From: Streptomyces sp. TLI_053 | GTDB taxonomy: Bacteria; Actinomycetota; Actinomycetes; Streptomycetales; Streptomycetaceae | Assembly (NCBI RefSeq): GCF_900105395.1 | Contig: NZ_LT629775.1 | Coordinates: forward strand, 1,612,001 to 1,676,000 | Reading direction: 5' to 3' | Length of the DNA: 64,000 nt | In this document: in pieces, positions 28,885 to 36,654 of the stretch | Numbering within the stretch: the first letter of the stretch is position 1 | Layout of the letters: every line of letters begins with the position of its first letter | Notes under the pieces: generated by a model | The model's input: only the letters and a program-made list of their open reading frames with translations | What the model was told of the DNA's origin: nothing | Databases searched by the model: none | Position numbers and translations under genes: made by a program

Positions 28885-31026
28885 ATGCTGCCGATCGACC
28901 CGGCCGGACGGCCGGAGTACCCGCCCTGCGCACCGGGCGACACCGTGGACCGACTGGGCGGGCGCGACGTCCCGGACCCGTACCGCGCCCTGGAGGACGC
29001 CGACGCCCCCGCGACCCGGGAGTGGTCGGCCGCCCAGCGGCGGCTGTTCGACCGGCTGCGCGACGACTGGCCGGCGGTGGACGCCTTCCGGGCCGCGATG
29101 ACCCGGCTGACCGCGTTCGAACACCTGACCTCGCCCCGACCCGCGGGCGGTCTGGCCTTCTTCACGGTCCGCGGGCCCGCGGACGAGCACCCCGCGCTGG
29201 CGGTCACCGACCCCTCGGGCGCCCGCAGGATCCTGTTCGACCCGCACCGCCACGACCCCACCGGCGGTACCGTGCTGGGCGGTTGGACACCGGACCCGAC
29301 CGGGGCGCTGGTCGCCGTGCAGACCGCCGAGGGCGGCGACGAGGAGTACACCCTGCGGGTGCTGGACGTGGCCACCGGCCGGACCGTGGACGAGCCGATC
29401 ACCGGCTGCCCGTACGGCGAAGTCGCCTGGTCGGGCGGGCCGGAGGCCTTCTACCACGTACGCGGCGGCACCGGCGGCGCCCGGCTGTACCTGCACCGGA
29501 TCGGCGTGCACCCGGCCGACGACACCGAAGTCCCCGGCGCGGCGTCGCCCGCCGACGGACCCGGCCACGGCCTCGACACCGGCCACGACCTCGGCACCGA
29601 CACCGACACGGCCGACGGCCCGGGCTCCGAACTGGACGTCCTGCTCGGCCCGGACGGCCGCCTGCTGGTGGCCGCCACCGCCGACGGACTCTCCAGCGGC
29701 AACCGCGTCCGGGTCGCCGACCTGGCCCTCGGCACCCCGGAGAAGCCCGACTGGCGCCCGCTGACCGCCCTGGACGGCGGCTGGAGCTCCCCCTGGCCGG
29801 CCGCCGACGGCCTGCTCTACGTGCTCACCGACCTCGACGCCGACCGGGGCCGGATCCTGGTCCTGGACCCGGCCGCGCCGGAACGGCCGCGCACCCTCGT
29901 CCCCGAGCACGAGCACGAGGTCCTGGAGTCCTTCGCCGTCCTCGACGACCCCGCACTGCCGGTCCCGCTGCTGCTGGTGCTCCGCTCGGCCGGCGGACAC
30001 GGCCGGATCACCCGGCACGACCTCCGCACCGGCGAACCGCTCGGCGCGCTCCCCCTGCCCGGCACCGGCGTCCTCACCGATCTGACCTTCCGCCAGGGAG
30101 GTCACGAGGCGTGGTTCGGCTACTCGGACCCCACCACCCCTGAGACCGTGCACCACTACGACGCCCTCCGCGGCACGACCGAGGTGTGGCGGGCACCGGG
30201 CACCCCGGACGTCCCCGCCGTCCTGGTCTCCGAACTGCGCTGCGCCTCCGCGGACGGCACCGAGGTGACGGTGCTGCTCACCCGGCCCGCCGACCGCCCC
30301 ACCGGCCCACTGCCGACCGTCCTCCAGGGCTACGGCGCCTTCGGCGAACCCCTGGTCGCCGACTACTACGCCGCGGCGCTCGCCTGGGCCGCCCGGGGAG
30401 GCCAGTTCGCGGTGGCCCGGGTGCGCGGCGGCGGCGAGCACGGCGAGGGCTGGCACCGCGCCGGGATGCGCGAGCACAAGCAGAACGGCATCGACGACTT
30501 CCTCGCCGTCGCCCGCGCGCTGCACGACCGGGGCCTGTGTCCGCCCGAGGGGCTCGGCGCGTTCGGCCAGAGCGCCGGCGGCCTCCTGGTCGGTGCGGCG
30601 GCGACCCAGTGCCCCGGGCTGTTCGCCGCGGTGGCGGCCACCGCGGCCCCGCTCGACCTGGCCCGCTACGAGCTGAGCGGCTACGGCCCCTACTGGACCG
30701 ACGAGTTCGGCACCCGGGAGGACCCGGAGGAGCTCGGCTGGCTGCTCGGCTACTCGCCGTACCACCACGTGACGGCGGGCACCGCCTACCCGGCCGTGCT
30801 GCTGACCGCGTTCGAGGACGACGCCAGGGTCGACCCGCTGCACTCCCGGAAGATGTGCGCCGCGCTCCAGCGGGCCACCTCCTCCACCCGCCCGGTGCTG
30901 CTCCGCCAGGAGGCCGGGGTCGGGCACGGCGCCCGTGCCCGCACCGGACGGCTCGCCTATTTCGCCGATGTCCTGGCTTTCCAGGCCGAATACCTGGGAC
31001 TTTCCGTCCGTTCCGCCGGAACCTGA
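28885..31026 (+). CDS. Prolyl oligopeptidase family serine peptidase (S9A)
   Basis: A 713-residue protein. The N-terminal half (about residues 75-430) is the beta-propeller that gates access, and the C-terminal half is the alpha/beta-hydrolase domain. The catalytic triad is Ser563 in GQSAGGLL, Asp646 in FEDDARVDPLHS and His681 in GVGHGAR. A Gly/Asp-rich insertion at 225-248 lies in the propeller. The enzyme has no signal peptide, so it is cytoplasmic. S9 peptidases cleave leaders in class III lanthipeptide and other RiPP pathways. Its place before a tiny peptide gene and an MccB-like enzyme suggests precursor maturation. The start follows GGAGGGGGCC. Confidence 0.88.
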   Translation: MLPIDPAGRPEYPPCAPGDTVDRLGGRDVPDPYRALEDADAPATREWSAAQRRLFDRLRDDWPAVDAFRAAMTRLTAFEHLTSPRPAGGLAFFTVRGPADEHPALAVTDPSGARRILFDPHRHDPTGGTVLGGWTPDPTGALVAVQTAEGGDEEYTLRVLDVATGRTVDEPITGCPYGEVAWSGGPEAFYHVRGGTGGARLYLHRIGVHPADDTEVPGAASPADGPGHGLDTGHDLGTDTDTADGPGSELDVLLGPDGRLLVAATADGLSSGNRVRVADLALGTPEKPDWRPLTALDGGWSSPWPAADGLLYVLTDLDADRGRILVLDPAAPERPRTLVPEHEHEVLESFAVLDDPALPVPLLLVLRSAGGHGRITRHDLRTGEPLGALPLPGTGVLTDLTFRQGGHEAWFGYSDPTTPETVHHYDALRGTTEVWRAPGTPDVPAVLVSELRCASADGTEVTVLLTRPADRPTGPLPTVLQGYGAFGEPLVADYYAAALAWAARGGQFAVARVRGGGEHGEGWHRAGMREHKQNGIDDFLAVARALHDRGLCPPEGLGAFGQSAGGLLVGAAATQCPGLFAAVAATAAPLDLARYELSGYGPYWTDEFGTREDPEELGWLLGYSPYHHVTAGTAYPAVLLTAFEDDARVDPLHSRKMCAALQRATSSTRPVLLRQEAGVGHGARARTGRLAYFADVLAFQAEYLGLSVRSAGT

Positions 31027-31057
31027 AGATCCCCCCGCGAAAAGGTGTTCTTACATC

Positions 31058-31087
31058 TTGTCCGGGAAGTTGCGCGGTGAATAGCAT
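31058..31087 (+). promoter_or_regulatory. Promoter of the precursor-peptide gene
   Basis: TTGTCC (31058-31063) and TAGCAT (31082-31087), spaced 18 bp, lie 32 bp before the peptide ATG at 31119. Expected transcription from about 31094 would give a short leader that includes the strong ribosome-binding site. If used, the longer in-frame start at 31086 would not be on this transcript. Confidence 0.5.
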
Positions 31088-31118
31088 GGAGTCCGATCGG
31101 AGGGGGGAGGTGATTCCA

Positions 31119-31175
31119 ATGATCAAGAAGTCCACCAAGCGCTACAGCAGCGCCGCCAGCACCGCCAAGGGCTGA
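31119..31175 (+). CDS. Putative RiPP precursor peptide, 18 residues
   Basis: The frame encodes MIKKSTKRYSSAASTAKG and stops with TGA. GGAGGTGA, a perfect anti-16S match, ends 5 bases before the ATG, and a promoter precedes it. The composition is basic at the N-terminus (Lys3, Lys4, Lys7, Arg8) and small/hydroxylated at the C-terminus, ending in Gly. An upstream ATG at 31086 (GGTGA at -10 to -6) would give a 29-residue form with Pro directly before the shorter form's Met, which a prolyl oligopeptidase could cut. It is followed by a hairpin and an MccB-like adenylating enzyme. I recognise no known family. Confidence 0.72.
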   Translation: MIKKSTKRYSSAASTAKG

Positions 31176-31184
31176 GCCTGAAAA

Positions 31185-31221
31185 TGCGGCGGGGCTTCCT
31201 TCGAAACGACGCCCCGCCGCA
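31185..31221 (+). terminator. Hairpin after the precursor-peptide gene
   Basis: A perfect 11-bp stem (31185-31195 with 31211-31221) and 15-nt loop start 10 bases after the peptide stop. Partial terminators at this position are common in peptide-natural-product operons, where they keep precursor expression above that of the enzymes. Confidence 0.7.
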
Positions 31222-31297
31222 CCCGGCCGGAACTCTCCGCATATTCCCGGACCCGGTATTCCCATGATTTCCGTCGCTCAGTCCCCGAGGGGTATTC

Positions 31298-32458
31298 GTG
31301 GCACGTCCCGCGCTCAAGACGAGCATCCCCTACTTCGTTTCCGACGGCTCGGTCCACTTCCGCCTCGGTGGTGAGCTGACCTCGTTGGAGGACACCGACG
31401 GCCGCGTGCTGAGGCTGCTCCAGCTCCTGGACGGCAGCCGCGACCTGGACGCCGTCCACCGCGACCTCAGCGCCGACTACCCCGACCTCACCGCCGAGGA
31501 CGTGCGCGAGGCCGTCGACGACCTGGACGCGAGCGGCCTGGTGCAGGACACCGCCGACCTGGGCGAGGACTTCGACGCCGCGGCCCGTGAGCGCTGGTCC
31601 AACAACCTGGGCTTCTTCGAGACCTACGCCTCCCTGGGGACCTCCAAGTACGAGTTCCAGCGCCGCATCCGGGACGCCCGGGTGGCCGTGCTCGGCGTCG
31701 GCGGCATCGGCTCGCACACCCTGATCGACCTGGTCGCGATCGGCTTCACGGACATCCGGATCGTCGACTTCGACAAGATCGAGGTCTCCAACTTCAACCG
31801 CCAGATCATCTACGGCGAGCCGGACGTGGGGCGCACCAAGGTCCATGTCGCCGCCGAGCGGGCCCGCCGGCTCAACAGCCGGGTGCGGGTCGACGCGGTC
31901 GAGGCCAAGCTGATGTCCGCCGACGACGTCTACGCGGTGGTGCACGACCGGGACATCGTGATCGCCGTGGTCGACCGCCCCAAGGTGCACGTCGCGCACT
32001 GGCTCAACGAGGGCTGCGTCCGGGCCGGCACCACCCTGATCGGCGGCGGCGTCGACACCCAGCGGGCCATCCACTACACGATGGTGCCCGGCGTCAGCGG
32101 CTGCGTGGAGTGCTGGTACGGCCAGGTCCGCCGGGACGACCCGACCTCGCGGATGGTGCTGGACGTCCTCGACGACATCGACCGCGAGGGCAGCGCCTAC
32201 GGCGAGGACACCGCCGCCTTCAACGGACTGGTGGTGGTCGCCGCCGCCCACATGGTCTCCGAGATGGTCCGGCTGGCCTCCCGGGTCTGCCCGCCGCTCG
32301 CCGTGGGCCGGCTGCTGGAGCAGACCTTCCACAACCCCCGGGTGCGCCAGGCCGAGGCCTGGACCCGCGACCCCGACTGCGCGGTCTGCCGCGACGCCCG
32401 GCCCGCGGCCGGGGCCGAGTGGCTGACCCGGGTCGACCGGGAGGAGCTCCCCTTCTGA
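31298..32458 (+). CDS. MccB-like E1/ThiF adenylating enzyme with N-terminal RRE-like domain
   Basis: A 386-residue protein. Residues 8-85 (small beta strands then helices, LGGELTSLEDTDGRVLRLLQLLDG) look like a PqqD/RRE peptide-clamp domain. Residues 100-370 form an E1-type adenylation domain: nucleotide loop VLGVGGIGSH (131-140), D157-D159, N165-N167-R168-Q169, K181, and zinc Cys pairs C269/C272 and C361/C364. This order matches microcin C MccB and pantocin PaaA, which adenylate or crosslink short ribosomal peptides. With the 18-residue peptide 122 bp upstream it is the core enzyme of a candidate RiPP pathway. The GTG start follows GAGGGG. Confidence 0.85.
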   Translation: MARPALKTSIPYFVSDGSVHFRLGGELTSLEDTDGRVLRLLQLLDGSRDLDAVHRDLSADYPDLTAEDVREAVDDLDASGLVQDTADLGEDFDAAARERWSNNLGFFETYASLGTSKYEFQRRIRDARVAVLGVGGIGSHTLIDLVAIGFTDIRIVDFDKIEVSNFNRQIIYGEPDVGRTKVHVAAERARRLNSRVRVDAVEAKLMSADDVYAVVHDRDIVIAVVDRPKVHVAHWLNEGCVRAGTTLIGGGVDTQRAIHYTMVPGVSGCVECWYGQVRRDDPTSRMVLDVLDDIDREGSAYGEDTAAFNGLVVVAAAHMVSEMVRLASRVCPPLAVGRLLEQTFHNPRVRQAEAWTRDPDCAVCRDARPAAGAEWLTRVDREELPF

Positions 32459-32604
32459 TCCCACGGCCCGCGAACGGCCGGGAACCCGGCGGGAGCGCCG
32501 TACCGACGGCGCCCGCCGGGATTCCGGCGCTCCACCGGAAGCATTCCGGACGTGTTTTCACCTCCCACCGACCCACCATCGAAAAAGTGCATAGGAGAAC
32601 GCCG

Positions 32605-33939
32605 GTGCCCACCGCGAAGCCGATCGAGGAACGTCCGACCCCGGGCCCGGCGGACATCCGCCTGCGCGCCGCATTCCTGGTCTCCGGAATCGGCGACTGG
32701 ATCTACCGGCTGGCCATTCCGGTCCTTGTCCTGAAAATCACCGGATCGGCCACCTCGACCGCTCTCGCCTACGCGATCGAGTTCATTCCTTACATTGTGC
32801 TCGGACTCTTCGCCGGCGTCATCGCGGACCGGTTCGACCGCCGCCGGGTGATGATCCTGTGCGACCTCTCCTCCGCCGTGCTGGCACTCGCCGTCACCGC
32901 GCTGGCCACCCTCGACCGTCCGCCGCTGGCCGCGATCTACCTCTGCGCGTTCCTGCTCGCCTGCGTCCGCCCGTTCTACTTCCCGGCGTTCCAGGGCTTC
33001 CTGGTCGACGTGGTGCCGGAGCGGCGGCTCGCCCGGGTGAACTCCTGGACCCAGACGGTCGACAGCGCGCTCGGCTTCATCGGGCCGGTGGCCGGCATCA
33101 CCGCCGTCGCGGCGCTGGGCGTCCCGGTCTCCGCGCTGGTCAACGCACTCTCCTTCGGGGCCTCCGCGCTGCTGATCGCCGCCATCTCCGGCACCCGCGC
33201 GCCCGCCGCGGGGCCCACCACGGCCGCCCGGATCGCCAAGGACTTCGCCGACGGCCTGCGCGCCCTGCGAACCATGCGGGCGGTGCTCTGGGGCACCGTG
33301 CTGATGGCGCTGTCCAATCTCGCCGCGTGGACGGTGGAGGGCAGCCTCTTCTACCTCGTGCTGGAGGTCGAGGAGAAGCCGAAGGTCGTGCTCGGCCTCG
33401 TCCTCGGCGCCCAGGGCCTCGGCGCCGTGGTGGGCGGAGTGCTCGCGCCACGTCTGACGGACCGCTACCGGCTGGGGCCGCTGCTGGCGTTCGGCATGGG
33501 ACTGTCCGGGGCGACCATGGTCCTGCCCGCCCTGGTGCCCACCTGGTGGGCGGTGCTGATCGCCTGGGGCGTGGAGGGCGTCGCCACCTCGCTGGTGATC
33601 GTCAGCTGGTTCACCGCCCGGCAGAAGGTGGTGCCCTCCGAGGTGATCGGCCGGGTGGTGTCGGTCAGCCGGGCCGCCGCCTACGCGACCATCCCGCTCG
33701 GCGCGGTGCTCGGCGGCCGACTGGTCTCCGGCGCCTCCCCCACCCGGACGCTCTTCGTGTGCGCGGCCGTGGTGCAGGCGGTAGTGTTCCTCGGCACCGC
33801 ATTCTCCCCCGTGGTGCGCATCGATCCCGGCCCCGGGGCCGACCCGCGCGGCTCCGATTCCGCCACCGGCACCGGCGACGGGGCGGCCGAGGCCGACGCG
33901 GTCGAGGCCGGCGGACACCCGAAGGAGGGCCCGGCATGA
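32605..33939 (+). CDS. MFS transporter, probable peptide exporter
   Basis: A 444-residue major-facilitator protein with about 12 helices and the loop 2-3 signature GVIADRFDRRRVMI. It resembles MFS exporters of the enterobactin/macrolide-efflux type. The N-terminal cytoplasmic segment (MPTAKPIEERPTPGPADIR) and a long acidic tail (TGTGDGAAEADAVEAGG) are variable. The GTG start follows ATAGGAGAACGCCG. In microcin C clusters the exporter (MccC) is also an MFS protein, so export of the modified peptide and self-protection are the likely roles. Confidence 0.85.
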   Translation: MPTAKPIEERPTPGPADIRLRAAFLVSGIGDWIYRLAIPVLVLKITGSATSTALAYAIEFIPYIVLGLFAGVIADRFDRRRVMILCDLSSAVLALAVTALATLDRPPLAAIYLCAFLLACVRPFYFPAFQGFLVDVVPERRLARVNSWTQTVDSALGFIGPVAGITAVAALGVPVSALVNALSFGASALLIAAISGTRAPAAGPTTAARIAKDFADGLRALRTMRAVLWGTVLMALSNLAAWTVEGSLFYLVLEVEEKPKVVLGLVLGAQGLGAVVGGVLAPRLTDRYRLGPLLAFGMGLSGATMVLPALVPTWWAVLIAWGVEGVATSLVIVSWFTARQKVVPSEVIGRVVSVSRAAAYATIPLGAVLGGRLVSGASPTRTLFVCAAVVQAVVFLGTAFSPVVRIDPGPGADPRGSDSATGTGDGAAEADAVEAGGHPKEGPA

Positions 33940-34553
33940 CGGAGACCGGCAGCACGGAGACCGGAACACCGAGGGAGCGGCTCGCCCGGCGCTACCTCGA
34001 GGTCAACGGCGAGCACCCGATGACCGAGGCCGACGACGCCTACGTCGACCGGCAGTTCGCGGCCCTGGAGGTGCTCTGCGCCCGCCGCGGCGCGGACCCG
34101 GACGAGGTGCGCGGCCACATGCTCGCCGGGCGCCTCCCGCTGCCCGGTTACCTGCGTTCCGACGGCACCGAGATGGTCGCCCCCGACCTCCTCGAACTGG
34201 TCGACGAGGCGGGCGGGCTGGCGAAGCTGCCGGACTGGTTCCGGGGCCACTGGGCGGACCCGGCGGAGGGCGAGGAGGAGTACGAGTCGTACCTCAGCGG
34301 CCAGAACGTCTGCCTGCACCGCCTCCACCCGGTCACCATGCGCCGCAAGGGCGAACTGGTCCGGGACATCACCGAGGCCCTCGGCGACCCCTCCCGCGAC
34401 AACCCCGCCCGGCTGCCCGCCCTGCACGCGCTGGTCGACGAACTGGACGCCCTGGAGCCGGAGTTCACCGCCTACGACCGCCTCCGCTTCGGCGGCCCGG
34501 TCTCCCGGGACACCTGTATCGACGCCGTCCGCCGCGACCACCCGCTCGGCTGA
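33936..34553 (+). CDS. DUF6058-like natural-product biosynthesis protein
   Basis: A 205-residue cytoplasmic protein beginning at an ATG that overlaps the MFS stop (ATGA), so it is translationally coupled to the exporter. Motifs are RLARRYLEVNGEHPMTEADDAYVDRQF, LPLPGYLRSDGTEMVAPDL and YLSGQNVCLHRLHPVTMRRK. The pattern matches what is called the DUF6058 natural-product family, whose biochemistry is unknown. An accessory or immunity role in the peptide pathway is inferred only from position. Confidence 0.65.
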   Translation: MTETGSTETGTPRERLARRYLEVNGEHPMTEADDAYVDRQFAALEVLCARRGADPDEVRGHMLAGRLPLPGYLRSDGTEMVAPDLLELVDEAGGLAKLPDWFRGHWADPAEGEEEYESYLSGQNVCLHRLHPVTMRRKGELVRDITEALGDPSRDNPARLPALHALVDELDALEPEFTAYDRLRFGGPVSRDTCIDAVRRDHPLG

Positions 34554-34617
34554 TCCCCCGCCGTCCGGCGGTCGACGGGAGGCGGTCGACGGGAGGCGGT
34601 CGCGGTCGGCGGCACGG

Positions 34618-35889
34618 TCACAGCCGGGCGTGCGCCCCGATGTCGGCCCGGAACGCCGCCACCATCGCGGCCGTCACCGTCGGACGGCACGCGCCGATCG
34701 CGGCGAGGTGGTCCGCGGTGGTCGCGCCCGGCACCGCGTCGTCGCGCTCGAAGGCCGTCTGGGCGGCGAGGCGCGCGGCGTGCTCGATGTCGGCGGGCGA
34801 GAAGTGCTCGCTGGCGGCCACCAGGGCGGGGACGTCCACGTCCACCCGGTCGGTGCCGAGCGCGTAGCGCGCCCAGATCGCGGCCCGGGCGTCCGGGTCG
34901 GGGGTGCCGATCGGAATGACGTAGTCGAACCGGCCGGTGCGCAGGAACGCCGGGTCGAGCGAGCGGACCGAGTTGGTGGCGCACACCAGCAGCCGGCCGT
35001 CCCGCTCCCGGAAACCGGGGATCAGCTTGAGCAGCTCGTTGGTCACCCCGTGGGTGGCTCCCGTCCGGCCGGGCTCGCCCCGCACGGGAGCGATCTCCTC
35101 CACCTCGTCGATGAAGACCAGCACCCGCTCCAGCTCCCCGATCCGGGTGAACGCGCCGCGCAGCGCGGCGGCGAGGTTGCCCTCGTCGGCGAGGCGGGAC
35201 GGCAGCAGCTCGACGAACGGCCAGCCCAGGCGAGAGGCGATGGCCCGGGCGAAGGTCGTCTTCCCGGTGCCGGGCGGCCCGAACAGGGTGATCGCCCGCG
35301 GCGGCCGCACACCGTGCCGGGCGGCGCGCTCGGGTTCGGCGAGCGGCAGCACGACCCGCCGCTCGATCAGCTCCTTCTCGGCCGTCATCCCGGCGACCTG
35401 GTCCCACAGGTCCCCGCTCAGCACCCGCCCGCCGAGTTCGTCCAGGGTCCCGGCGGCGGGGCCCGCGGCGGGCTCGGTCTTCTCGAAGTACGCGGCGGCG
35501 GGCCGCCGTTCGTAGCCGGCGTTGCGCAGCCCCTCACCGAGCAGTTCCTCCGCCGGCAGCACATAGGCGATCCGGCGCACCCGGGCCTCGACCAGCCGCC
35601 GTTCCAGCTCCCGCAGCAGCGCGCTGGCCAGACCGCGCCCGCGCCAGGCCGGGGCGATCGCCACCCGCATCACCCAGGCCCGCTCGCCCGCACCCGCCAC
35701 CTGGGCGAGGGCGGCCCCGATCGGCAGGCCGTCGTGCACCGCGACGACGGCGGGCTGGCGGGCGGTGAGGGCGCCGATGCACTCCGCGAGCGAGAACACC
35801 GACTCCTGCCCGAGCCCGGCGGTGCTGTCGATCAGATGGACGACGGCGGCGAGGTCGTCCTCGCGGTAGTCGTGGATCAGCCAGTTCAC
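34618..35889 (-). CDS. GNAT acetyltransferase-AAA+ ATPase fusion protein
   Basis: A 423-residue two-domain protein. Residues 1-140 are a GNAT fold (MRVAIAPAWRGRGLASALL, acetyl-CoA loop). Residues 165-420 are an AAA+ module with Walker A GPPGTGKTT (204-212), Walker B VLVFIDEVEE (Asp261-Glu262), sensor/arginine region LDPAFLRTGRFDYVIPIG and a helical lid. The fusion is unusual; it might remodel or acetylate protein complexes. It is convergent with the peptide cluster, 64 bp away. In microcin C systems a GNAT (MccE) gives immunity, so a protective role is conceivable but speculative. The GTG start follows GAGGAGC. Confidence 0.85.
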   Translation of the reverse strand: MNWLIHDYREDDLAAVVHLIDSTAGLGQESVFSLAECIGALTARQPAVVAVHDGLPIGAALAQVAGAGERAWVMRVAIAPAWRGRGLASALLRELERRLVEARVRRIAYVLPAEELLGEGLRNAGYERRPAAAYFEKTEPAAGPAAGTLDELGGRVLSGDLWDQVAGMTAEKELIERRVVLPLAEPERAARHGVRPPRAITLFGPPGTGKTTFARAIASRLGWPFVELLPSRLADEGNLAAALRGAFTRIGELERVLVFIDEVEEIAPVRGEPGRTGATHGVTNELLKLIPGFRERDGRLLVCATNSVRSLDPAFLRTGRFDYVIPIGTPDPDARAAIWARYALGTDRVDVDVPALVAASEHFSPADIEHAARLAAQTAFERDDAVPGATTADHLAAIGACRPTVTAAMVAAFRADIGAHARL

Positions 35890-36242
35890 GTGCGTCGCTC
35901 CTCGGGTGCGCCGGTTGCCTGCGGGTTCCGGTGAACCTAGGTCCGGCGCGGTGGGGCCGTCGCGCGCCGTTCGGGCCAAAGCGGCGTGGACGAACCGTAC
36001 GCGGCAGCGACTTCCCCGCGTCCCGCCGGACCTCTCCCGCCCCGGGGCGCACCCGCCCGACCGGCCGGAGCGGGGCGTGTCGGTACGGTGCGGCAGGATC
36101 GCCGCACGACGGACGGAATCGGCCGGCTCACGGAGCCGCAGAGCATCACCTTCGGCGGTTACGGCGTGACCCCGACCCGGGGGCGCCGGCCGGGACCGCG
36201 CTCGAACCGCCGGATCCCCGCGGCGGGTCGAATCCCGACATA
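35890..36242. other. Gene-free stretch upstream of tatA
   Basis: These 353 bp lie between the divergent GNAT-AAA+ gene and the tatA promoter. Frames across it have no family resemblance and inconsistent codon bias. I see no strong hairpin or repeat. Confidence 0.5.
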
Positions 36243-36271
36243 TTGACTGAAAAATCAGTCACATTTACGCT
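36243..36271 (+). promoter_or_regulatory. tatA promoter with overlapping palindromic operator
   Basis: A -35 TTGACT (36243-36248) and a -10 TACGCT (36266-36271) are spaced 17 bp. The perfect 7-bp inverted repeat TGACTGA-AAAA-TCAGTCA (36244-36261) covers the -35 and spacer. A near copy sits at the promoter of the agmatine deiminase gene (37774-37793), in the same position relative to its -35. Confidence 0.7.
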
Positions 36272-36320
36272 GGCGGGACACCCGGTTCGACGGCGATACG
36301 GAAAGGCCCGGTGAGTGGAC

Positions 36321-36632
36321 ATGCTGCGCAACGGTCTGGAGCCCTGGCACCTGCTGGTGGTGCTGGCGGTCGTGATCCTGCTGTTCGGCTCGAAGAAGCT
36401 GCCCGAGATGGCACGCGGACTCGGGAAGTCGATGCGCATCCTCAAGGCCGAGACGGCGGCAATGCGCGAGGACGGCCCGGCGGCCGAGCAGGCGCCCGAA
36501 CCGGTCACTCCGGTCGCACCGGTGACACCGGGCGCCGCCGGGCCGCCGGTCGCCCCCGTACCGCCGGTCGCACCGGCGACGGCGACGACCGCCGGACCCG
36601 AGGGCCGCGCGCGGCCCGGCCGACCGGCCTGA
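36321..36632 (+). CDS. tatA: Twin-arginine translocase subunit TatA/TatE
   Basis: A 103-residue TatA-type protein. It has an N-terminal membrane helix (WHLLVVLAVVILLFG), the hinge SKKLPEMARGLGKSMRI and amphipathic helix, then a Pro/Val/Ala-rich tail. TatA forms the export pore for folded proteins with RR signal peptides. It lies alone and next to a gene whose intact signal peptide has a twin-arginine motif (SRRRLLRLG), and both promoters share a palindrome. This suggests a dedicated extra TatA copy rather than the main tatAC locus. An in-frame GTG at 36315 would add two residues. Confidence 0.9.
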   Translation: MLRNGLEPWHLLVVLAVVILLFGSKKLPEMARGLGKSMRILKAETAAMREDGPAAEQAPEPVTPVAPVTPGAAGPPVAPVPPVAPATATTAGPEGRARPGRPA

Positions 36633-36654
36633 GCCGGTTGGCCGGGCCCGCGGG

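Noticed and set aside
27775..30927. A 1050-codon minus-strand frame ending with the VC0807-type protein
   Set aside because: Only the last 233 codons show protein-like sequence and membrane helices; the rest is antisense to the oligopeptidase.
31298..32458. Calling the E1-like protein a ThiF/MoeB cofactor enzyme
   Set aside because: The N-terminal RRE-like part, tiny peptide gene upstream and exporter downstream fit an MccB-type peptide-modifying enzyme better, and no sulphur-carrier gene is nearby.
35906..36314. Short plus-strand frames upstream of tatA
   Set aside because: Codon bias is inconsistent, the frames cross the tatA promoter/operator, and no homology is apparent.
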